Shown here: positions 16,721-21,866 of the stretch, piece after piece
Layout of the letters: every line of letters starts with the position of its first letter
How positions within the stretch are numbered: position 1 is the stretch's first letter
Source of the DNA: Pseudanabaena biceps PCC 7429
GTDB taxonomy: Bacteria; Cyanobacteriota; Cyanobacteriia; Pseudanabaenales; Pseudanabaenaceae
Length of the DNA stretch: 40,795 bases
Assembly: GCF_000332215.1 (NCBI RefSeq)
Contig: NZ_ALWB01000033.1
Location: forward strand, 1-40,795
Reading direction: 5' to 3'
The notes under the pieces: generated by a model
Database searches by the model: none
Told to the model about the DNA's origin: nothing
The model's input: the letters and a program-made list of their open reading frames with translations, nothing else
Made by a program: the position numbers and the translations under genes

Positions 16721-16774
16721 TCAAAAGCTGTGGTGCACTCTAAGTATGTGCCACAGCTTTTGACTCTGTTTTTT
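16721..16774 (+). terminator. Rho-independent terminator of the small gene
   Basis: A perfect 13-bp stem (TCAAAAGCTGTGG / CCACAGCTTTTGA) is followed by CTCTG and a run of six T. It is oriented for plus-strand transcription and lies 3 nt after the 30-codon frame. Confidence 0.85.
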
Positions 16775-16794
16775 AATTATGACCAACTACTTAG

Positions 16795-16843
16795 CAATAC
16801 TTAATTAACAATACTTAATTAGCAACACTTACAATACTTAATA
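16795..16843. repeat. Direct repeats of CAATACTTAAT(T)A
   Basis: Three near-identical copies lie at 16795-16807, 16809-16821 and 16832-16843, with the degenerate AACACTT between the second and third. They are in the 595-bp region upstream of the tyrosine recombinase. Iterated 12-13-bp words next to an integrase can be recombinase arm sites or plasmid iterons; nothing here decides which. Confidence 0.6.
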
Positions 16844-16899
16844 GTTTGTGAAAGATAGCATCAGGCAAGGATCCCTGCCAAACCTGTAGCAAAAATAAA

Positions 16900-16931
16900 T
16901 TTAATATCGCGATTAATATCGCGATATTAAA
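16900..16931. repeat. Tandem and inverted repeat TAATATCGCGAT
   Basis: The 12-bp word TAATATCGCGAT occurs twice head to tail (16902-16913, 16914-16925). The whole segment is also an inverted repeat: TTTAATATCGCGA, 6-nt spacer, TCGCGATATTAAA. It lacks a T run, so it looks more like a protein-binding site than a terminator. Between here and 17156 I see no convincing gene. Confidence 0.6.
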
Positions 16932-17156
16932 AGCCAAGTTACGATATGCCGCCTAACACCGTCATAAAATTTAGTTAGTCATAGAATTGACTTAGAGCAA
17001 ATAATTGTCTCTTATTTGTTCTAAAATTAACCTAGATCATCAAGATACTAAGCTAGTCACAATACCATTGCCCTCCAAGTCTACCCAACGTAAAATTCAA
17101 GAAAATAGAATAGAGCCAGCATTAGAGTTTCTTGAACAGTTTCTAGATCTCACTTA

Positions 17157-17257
17157 CTGCAATTATCGCTCAAACCCAAATCAAGGAAATTTTTGAAAGC
17201 GTTGCAAAGCAATGCTTTCAAAAATTTCCTTGATTTGGGTTTGAGCGCGAAGCGCTG
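17157..17257. mobile_element. Family-2 101-bp palindromic MITE-like element flanked by TA
   Basis: This element reads CTGCAATTATCGCTC...GAGCGCGAAGCGCTG and has TA on both sides (17155-17156, 17258-17259). Almost its whole length is one hairpin, with arms containing AACCCAAATCAAGGAAATTT and its complement and an 11-nt TTGCAAAGCAA-type centre. It is exactly the same length as the copy at 18363-18463 and matches its reverse complement along the length. It carries no ORF. It lies 55 bp upstream of the recombinase start. Confidence 0.8.
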
Positions 17258-17312
17258 TAATGCGGACAATTTTAGTTTTCTGTAGAAATTATCTTAATAT
17301 TCAAATAAATTA

Positions 17313-18284
17313 ATGTTAAAAAATCCTACTCCTGAACCAGTTTTGTTAGTTTATGGTAGTGAGACTCCCCATAAACCAATATCAATAGATTTACGTCAAG
17401 CCAAAGTAGATGAGTTTCTTGCCTCTAGATCTTTACAACCTAAAAGTAAGAAAGCTTACCAAGCTGACTTACGTATATTTATGGATTGGTGCAGTCTTAC
17501 TTGGAACGATGTGACTCGCCGTAAAGTAGCTCAGTTTAAAACATTTTTACTCAAAGAAAGAAAATTAGCTCTCAGCTCGGTTAATCGAGTCTTACAAACT
17601 CTAAAGTCTTTTTATCGGTGGTTGTTGATTTCTGAATATGTGGAATTTGACCCAACTATAGGGATTCAATTAGAAAGATTGCCTGAATCTGTTGCTAAAG
17701 ATTTAGATGATGAAGAAGTAGAGCAAATTTATGAAGCGATCGCTTTAAGCAAATTTCCTGTCAGAGATATCGCCCTATTCACAGTGTTATTACATGGACT
17801 ACGAGGGGAAGAACTATGCAATCTGAACGTAGAACATTATTGTAATGGGGAGTTGGTAATTCCTGTAGCTAAGTGGGATAGCAAGGGAGAAGTACCTTTA
17901 ACAAAACTGGGATTGCATCATATTAATAACTATTTAGACTGGCGCAAAGAGAAAGAAGGGGAACTACATCCAGAATCGCCTTTGTTTATATCATTTTCTA
18001 ATCGCAATTATGGCAAACGCTTAACCTATTGGGGTGTGCGTCATGTCATGGACGATCTTGCCAAAAAAACGGGTATCGATCTTCATTCCCATCGAGGAAG
18101 ACATACTTTTGCCACCAATTTAATTGTTAAATATGAGTTAGATCCATCTTTAGCTATGGAGCTAACCCGCCATCGCGATGTCCGTAGCTTTAAGCGCTAC
18201 ACCAATCGCAAGAACAAAATGGCGGCTAAGCGAGCATTTTTAAAAGCGTCTGAGAAGCTTGACTGTAGTGAAGCTCCAAAATAG
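17313..18284 (+). CDS. Tyrosine recombinase / integrase (XerD-like)
   Basis: A 323-residue site-specific recombinase. The N-terminal SAM-like core-binding domain covers about 28-112 (AKVDEFLASRSLQPKSKKAY, NRVLQTLKSFYRWL). The catalytic domain covers about 130-310 with the full residue set: Arg164 in HGLRGEE, a candidate beta-hairpin Lys near 187-191, His260 and Arg263 in HSHRGRHTFAT, His287 in LTRHRDV and the nucleophile Tyr296 in SFKRYTN. It should therefore be active. There is no clear ribosome-binding site before the ATG. It is convergent with parAB across a bidirectional terminator and flanked on both sides by family-2 elements. It may be the integrase of an integrated plasmid or island, or an orphan recombinase. 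Confidence 0.9.
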   Translation: MLKNPTPEPVLLVYGSETPHKPISIDLRQAKVDEFLASRSLQPKSKKAYQADLRIFMDWCSLTWNDVTRRKVAQFKTFLLKERKLALSSVNRVLQTLKSFYRWLLISEYVEFDPTIGIQLERLPESVAKDLDDEEVEQIYEAIALSKFPVRDIALFTVLLHGLRGEELCNLNVEHYCNGELVIPVAKWDSKGEVPLTKLGLHHINNYLDWRKEKEGELHPESPLFISFSNRNYGKRLTYWGVRHVMDDLAKKTGIDLHSHRGRHTFATNLIVKYELDPSLAMELTRHRDVRSFKRYTNRKNKMAAKRAFLKASEKLDCSEAPK

Positions 18285-18291
18285 TTGGCTT

Positions 18292-18497
18292 ATATCAATT
18301 CACGAAAGTGTGACAACACTTTTGTGAATTAAAGACTAAAACTAGTAAGAGTTTTCAAGTTACAGCACTTTGCACTGAAACCCAAACTAAGAAAATTCTT
18401 GAAAGCGTTGCAAAGCAACGCTTTCAAGAATTTTCCTGTGGTTCGTTTGATCTATAATTGCTGTAAGAAGTGGCTACGCCATTTCTTAACTTGATAT
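18292..18497 (+). repeat. Family-1 103-bp double-hairpin repeat, interrupted copy (D)
   Basis: It starts ATATCAATTCACGAAAGTG and ends CTTGATAT. Both tips carry the same C-to-T / G-to-A change relative to ATACCAA/TTGGTAT and so remain complementary. The left arm of the second hairpin is split by the element 18363-18463. Subtracting 101 bp plus the 2-bp TA duplication from 206 bp gives 103 bp. It begins 7 nt after the recombinase stop codon. Confidence 0.88.
18363..18463. mobile_element. Family-2 101-bp MITE-like element inserted in a family-1 repeat
   Basis: It reads CAGCACTTTGCACTG...TATAATTGCTG with TA on both sides (18361-18362, 18464-18465). The empty site AAGTTAAGAA is preserved in other family-1 copies, so the TA is a true target-site duplication. 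TA duplication is the mark of IS630/Tc1-mariner-type transposition. The centre is a hairpin: ATTCTTGAAAGCGTTGC, short loop, then its complement. It has no coding capacity. Confidence 0.88.
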
Positions 18498-18508
18498 TAC
18501 ATGGATAT

Positions 18509-18549
18509 ATTCTAAAAGAGCACACCTAAAAGGTGCGCTCTTTTAGAAT
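18509..18549. terminator. Bidirectional terminator between recombinase and parB
   Basis: A 13-bp stem (ATTCTAAAAGAGC / GCTCTTTTAGAAT) encloses a further CACC/GGTG pairing. The sequence beyond is AAAAATTTT, giving T-rich flanks on both strands. It sits between two convergent genes (recombinase ending 18284, parB ending 18588). Together with copy D it fills this 303-bp gap. Confidence 0.75.
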
Positions 18550-18587
18550 AAAAATTTTAAAAGCTTAATGGCAAACACTTCTTCACT

Positions 18588-19499
18588 TTAGCCGAGTAAA
18601 GCCTCTATTTGAAGGATAAGCTTTTCTAAAGACTTCTGCTTTGAGCGATCATCCCATATCGCCGATTTTTTTAATTGCTGCATAGAGTTGGTAAAACGGG
18701 TCTTCAGAGTTACTGGCTTTAGGGTAATTTGACCTGCTTTAATATCGCGAATTTTTTCTTTGATTTGGAGCAAAGATAATCCTGAATTAATTGCCTCTTT
18801 CAAAAGAGATTGCCTTTTCTCAATATCTTTAACCGTAGCGATCGCTGTAGCTTTTGTATATTCAATCTGACCTTGACGAAGGGCTTCTAAAACCTCTTCA
18901 GGCAGGTTTAATAATGGCAAGCGATTGACCACAAAGGATTCCCATTTGATCGTTTGCAATGAATCAAAAATACTAATGACTTGATTAGAGATCACTGCGA
19001 AGGCATCCTCCCGCTCCTGTTCTGGAGTCACACGCATTTTGTAAAGATGGGAAACCACTTCTTTCTCAGGTAACGTTAATCGCAATGACAAAATCTGTAA
19101 AATTGCTTCCGTCTCTTCCACAGGATTTAATTCTTCACGTTGCAGATTTTCAATCAGGGCGATCTCGTAGGCTTTTTCTGTCGTTAACTCATGAATGATG
19201 GCAGGAATCTCCTTAAGCTCCAATTCTTTGGCTGCTCGCAATCGTCGTTCGCCCGCAACCAATTCATAGCCATCTCCTAAAGGGCGGACAAGAATCGGTT
19301 CGAGAATACCATGATGTCGGATTGATTCTTGGAGTTCCTGCATTTTGACAGGATCGAAATAACGTCTCGGCTGCTGTTGGGGCAAAGAAATATCACTAAT
19401 CGAAATTAATCCATCAAACTTGCTAATCTCATCGTCATCATCATCAAATAGAGCAATATTTGACAGTTTCGTTTGAACTTTAGATGGTGGTTTGATCAT
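18588..19499 (-). CDS. parB: ParB-like partition protein
   Basis: DNA-binding partner of the ParA ATPase in DNA segregation. The ParB N-terminal domain (about 33-130) shows PQQQPRRYF, the CTP-binding motif GERRLRA (83-89) and ENLQREELNPVEE (117-129). A helix-turn-helix region follows at about 130-225 and a short C-terminal tail to 303. An acidic run, DDDDDE, lies near residue 20, an unusual feature of the N-terminus. The start overlaps the parA stop by 4 nt (ATGA), so the two are translationally coupled. Plasmid and chromosomal ParB proteins share these motifs; the nearby recombinase favours an accessory element, but this is not proven. Confidence 0.88.
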   Translation of the reverse strand: MIKPPSKVQTKLSNIALFDDDDDEISKFDGLISISDISLPQQQPRRYFDPVKMQELQESIRHHGILEPILVRPLGDGYELVAGERRLRAAKELELKEIPAIIHELTTEKAYEIALIENLQREELNPVEETEAILQILSLRLTLPEKEVVSHLYKMRVTPEQEREDAFAVISNQVISIFDSLQTIKWESFVVNRLPLLNLPEEVLEALRQGQIEYTKATAIATVKDIEKRQSLLKEAINSGLSLLQIKEKIRDIKAGQITLKPVTLKTRFTNSMQQLKKSAIWDDRSKQKSLEKLILQIEALLG

Positions 19500-20284
19500 A
19501 GTTTTTCCATTGCCTCGGCAACTTCATCAAAAATTTTCAAAATTGCGCCATTATTACCTTTTTTATTAGTACCCAGATATGCCCCAAATGGCTTAAGTGC
19601 CTTTGTAGCTTCCGACAAAGCCGTAGCACGGGGGAGAGGAGAAAATACCTGTGCGATCGCCGAAAGTTGACCATTAATATCAAACAGAGTTTGCTGATCC
19701 ATGGCAGTAGATGAGGCATACATTGTGGGTAAAAATCCCGCTAACTTTAAATTTTTGTTGAGTCGTTTCTGGATCTTTTTGGTAGTTCCGAGTAATAAGT
19801 CTGTCCCCATCAAGGCTTTAAACTGAGTTTGAATTGGCACAAGTACATGAGTAGCAGCAACCAAACTAATCACACTTAAAATACCAAGGCTAGGGGGACA
19901 GTCAATAATCATAAAATCATAAGTTTCGAGATAAGGAGCGATCGCATCCTTTAATCGAAATTCTCTTAGTTCTTCTAATACAAGCTGCTGTTCTGCCTTA
20001 GCAAGATTGAGATTGGCTGGACATAAATCCATCCCATAGAGATCGGTAATAATCGGCAAAGCGATCGGCTGCTCACCTTCAATCTCAGCAATTAATGAAT
20101 TATAAATACTTAAGTTTAAGTTTTTAGTATCTATTCCCATAAATGCCGTTAGTGAAGCTTGGGGATCCATATCTATCAAAAGAGTTTTATGTCCTCTGTT
20201 ACCAAGATGATAGCCAAGATTTTGGGCAACCGTCGTCTTTCCTACCCCCCCAGCTTGGTTAAATACTGCTATTACTCGGCTCAT
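19496..20284 (-). CDS. parA: ParA-like partition ATPase with altered Walker A
   Basis: A 262-residue MinD/ParA-type ATPase that drives segregation of a DNA site bound by ParB. The P-loop is NQAGGVGKTT (9-18), Walker A' is LLIDMDPQASLT, and the Walker B-like strand is FMIIDCPPSLG. In most ParA proteins the P-loop reads KGGxGKT; here the first (signature) Lys is Ala11 while Lys16 is kept. This variant may change dimer-dependent ATP hydrolysis. AGGA lies 4 nt before the ATG, giving good initiation. The gene overlaps parB by 4 nt. There is no long N-terminal DNA-binding extension, so it is the short type Ib/chromosomal-like form. A palindrome at 20369-20388 lies 84 bp upstream. Confidence 0.92.
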   Translation of the reverse strand: MSRVIAVFNQAGGVGKTTVAQNLGYHLGNRGHKTLLIDMDPQASLTAFMGIDTKNLNLSIYNSLIAEIEGEQPIALPIITDLYGMDLCPANLNLAKAEQQLVLEELREFRLKDAIAPYLETYDFMIIDCPPSLGILSVISLVAATHVLVPIQTQFKALMGTDLLLGTTKKIQKRLNKNLKLAGFLPTMYASSTAMDQQTLFDINGQLSAIAQVFSPLPRATALSEATKALKPFGAYLGTNKKGNNGAILKIFDEVAEAMEKL

Positions 20285-20368
20285 TTTTCCTATTTTTTGG
20301 GTCTATAGATTTGAATTTAGCTTAATGTAAAGCCTGCAAATTGGAGCAAATTTCCATGCTCGTAGAAT

Positions 20369-20388
20369 TTATCATAACGTTATGATAA
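20369..20388. promoter_or_regulatory. Palindromic site upstream of parA (candidate parS/operator)
   Basis: The perfect 20-bp palindrome TTATCATAACGTTATGATAA is followed by GAAT. The same core recurs at 20654-20681. Its position upstream of parA and its duplication suit a ParB-binding centromere or an autoregulatory operator. It does not match the usual chromosomal parS (TGTTTCACGTGAAACA). Confidence 0.6.
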
Positions 20389-20455
20389 GAATCAAGCAAT
20401 CAGTATTTCGTTATAATTACCCTATCTTTAAGGTAATCATCTGATGCCAATTGTT

Positions 20456-20558
20456 ATACCAATCCCCAAAAGTGTATCAACGCTTTCGTGAATTAAAAAC
20501 TAAACCTCGTAAGAGTTTTCAAGTTAAGAAATGGCTACGCCATTTCTTAACTTGGCAT
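20456..20558 (+). repeat. Family-1 103-bp double-hairpin repeat (copy E)
   Basis: It begins ATACCAATCCCC and ends CTTGGCAT. The second hairpin pairs AAGTTAAGAAATGGC with GCCATTTCTTAACTT perfectly, while the first hairpin is degraded. It lies between the two parS-like palindromes. The rest of the 20285-20746 gap shows no other gene. Confidence 0.85.
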
Positions 20559-20653
20559 AAAAAAAGCTGCCGATAAACCAAAACCTTAAGACTCAGATTA
20601 CGCCATAGGCTTTAACTCTAGATTTTAATTATACTAAGCTAACCAAGTCATTC

Positions 20654-20681
20654 CATTCTTATCATAACGTTATGATAAGAA
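20654..20681. promoter_or_regulatory. Second, longer palindromic site near the cupin gene
   Basis: A perfect 28-bp palindrome centred between 20667 and 20668 contains the 20-bp core TTATCATAACGTTATGATAA seen upstream of parA, extended by ATTC/GAAT on each side. It lies about 66 bp before the likely cupin start and overlaps the first ATG of that frame, which argues against that ATG as the start. Confidence 0.6.
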
Positions 20682-20746
20682 TGGGGGAATGTTGCTTTTA
20701 TACGAATAATACCAATTCCCAAAATTTAACAAACATGTTTAGCGCT

Positions 20747-21118
20747 ATGTCCAACATCTATGAAATTCCTGCGGAGTTAAATCAGCAAGAAATATTTGAA
20801 AAAATTATCTCTAGCAAAAACCTTCTCATCGAAAGAATTATCTCAGCAGGACAAACTACCCCAGATGGCGAATGGTACGATCAAGGAACTGACGAATGGG
20901 TAATTTTATTACAGGGGAAAGCAGAAATTGCCTACTTTAATGGCGAACGAATAGAGTTAAAATCAGGAGACTATCTGTTGCTGCCTGCCCATACAAAGCA
21001 TCGCGTTGAATTTACAAGCAACGAACCTCCCTGCATATGGTTAGCTGTCCACGGTCAATTGCAAGAGGCAACTAAGCAAGAGGCAACTGAGCAAAAACAA
21101 CTGAGCAAAAACAACTGA
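20747..21118 (+). CDS. Cupin-domain protein
   Basis: A small single-domain cupin of 123 residues, with EWVILLQGKAEIAYFNG followed by ELKSGDYLLLPAHTKHRVEFTS. These are the two conserved cupin motifs, with a partial set of metal ligands (Glu in the first, His in the second). Such proteins bind a metal and a small ligand or act as simple enzymes; the function is not assignable. The frame is open from 20672, but that ATG is inside a palindrome and the first 25 residues look non-conserved. The ATG at 20747 gives MSNIYEIP; 20735 is an alternative, and none has a good ribosome-binding site. The C-terminus is built from short tandem DNA repeats (21061-21118), giving QEATKQEATEQKQLSKNN. Confidence 0.8.
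   Translation: MSNIYEIPAELNQQEIFEKIISSKNLLIERIISAGQTTPDGEWYDQGTDEWVILLQGKAEIAYFNGERIELKSGDYLLLPAHTKHRVEFTSNEPPCIWLAVHGQLQEATKQEATEQKQLSKNN
21061..21118 (+). repeat. Tandem 15-nt and 14-nt repeats at the cupin 3' end
   Basis: Two copies of a 15-nt unit (GCAAGAGGCAACTAA/GA at 21061-21090) are followed by two perfect copies of a 14-nt unit (GCAAAAACAACTGA at 21091-21104 and 21105-21118). The 14-nt unit is not a multiple of three, so a change in its copy number would move the reading frame at the stop codon. Confidence 0.75.
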
Positions 21119-21169
21119 GCAATTAGAGCGCAAAGAAATCTCAAGCAGTGGCTCAAAGCATAGTGCATA

Positions 21170-21838
21170 TTAACTTCGGTCAATCCATAATTGTTGGGAA
21201 TCATAGAAAGCCCCTTTTTGTACTAAATGAAAACCTCCTAACAATAGTCCTAGCCAAATTTCTACAATCGGCAGTGGCAAAGCACTTACTAAATCAGGCA
21301 AACGGATAGGCAGATCATAGTGACTGAGACAATTGGCGATCGCCTCAATCCAATCGGACACATTTTCAGCATGAGCAGTACTCATGACTAACTCAATTTG
21401 TCGCTCTGGAGAAAGAACATCTTCTTGCTCTAAAAGCTGAATTAAGGTCTGTTTATCCACGGGGCTAACTATGGAATTGCCATCTTTAACTCGTTCAGGA
21501 GACTTCCTTGGTAAACTCGACAATGGCGCTATGAATTGATCAAAATCGACGATCACCGATTGACGAATATAACGATCGAAAGCATCATCAGTCATTACTG
21601 GACCTTCATTTGTCGACTGGGCCTGTAGCTCCTCAAATAGCGAATTGGTACGATCCCTAAACAGATCGGCAATCTGAATTACTGCTTCACCAGCTACCCG
21701 CAGTTGCGATCGCGTATCTAAATCCAATAAAGTTAGATCTAGCAGATCTAACACTTTTGGCAAATTTGCCTCCTCAGGAACCTGAGCGGCAGTAGCGATC
21801 GCTTCCCACAAATTTAGTTCGAGTTGTTCGATCTGCAA
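21170..21838 (-). CDS. Conserved-looking protein of unknown function, TTG start
   Basis: A 222-residue protein I do not recognise. It is Leu-rich and acidic, with predicted amphipathic helices (LPKVLDLLDLTLLDLDTRSQ, KQTLIQLLEQED, SPERQIELVMSTAHAENV) and a hydrophobic near-C-terminal stretch PIVEIWLGLLLGGFHLV that could be a buried helix or a short membrane segment. There is no signal peptide. The start codon is TTG, supported by GAGGA 7 nt upstream. It begins 28 bp after the stop of the upstream Gly-rich surface protein gene, so it is likely the last gene of that transcription unit, although its cytosolic look does not match the exported neighbours. It may instead have its own promoter inside the preceding gene. 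Confidence 0.7.
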   Translation of the reverse strand: MQIEQLELNLWEAIATAAQVPEEANLPKVLDLLDLTLLDLDTRSQLRVAGEAVIQIADLFRDRTNSLFEELQAQSTNEGPVMTDDAFDRYIRQSVIVDFDQFIAPLSSLPRKSPERVKDGNSIVSPVDKQTLIQLLEQEDVLSPERQIELVMSTAHAENVSDWIEAIANCLSHYDLPIRLPDLVSALPLPIVEIWLGLLLGGFHLVQKGAFYDSQQLWIDRS

Positions 21839-21866
21839 AACTCGATCCTCAATTTACTTTGCCAAT

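Noticed and set aside
17005-17196. 63-codon plus-strand frame before the recombinase
   Set aside because: It begins with TTG without a ribosome-binding site, has a stop just upstream, and its last 13 or so codons come from the family-2 palindromic element. It could be a remnant of an older gene cut by the element, but nothing supports expression.
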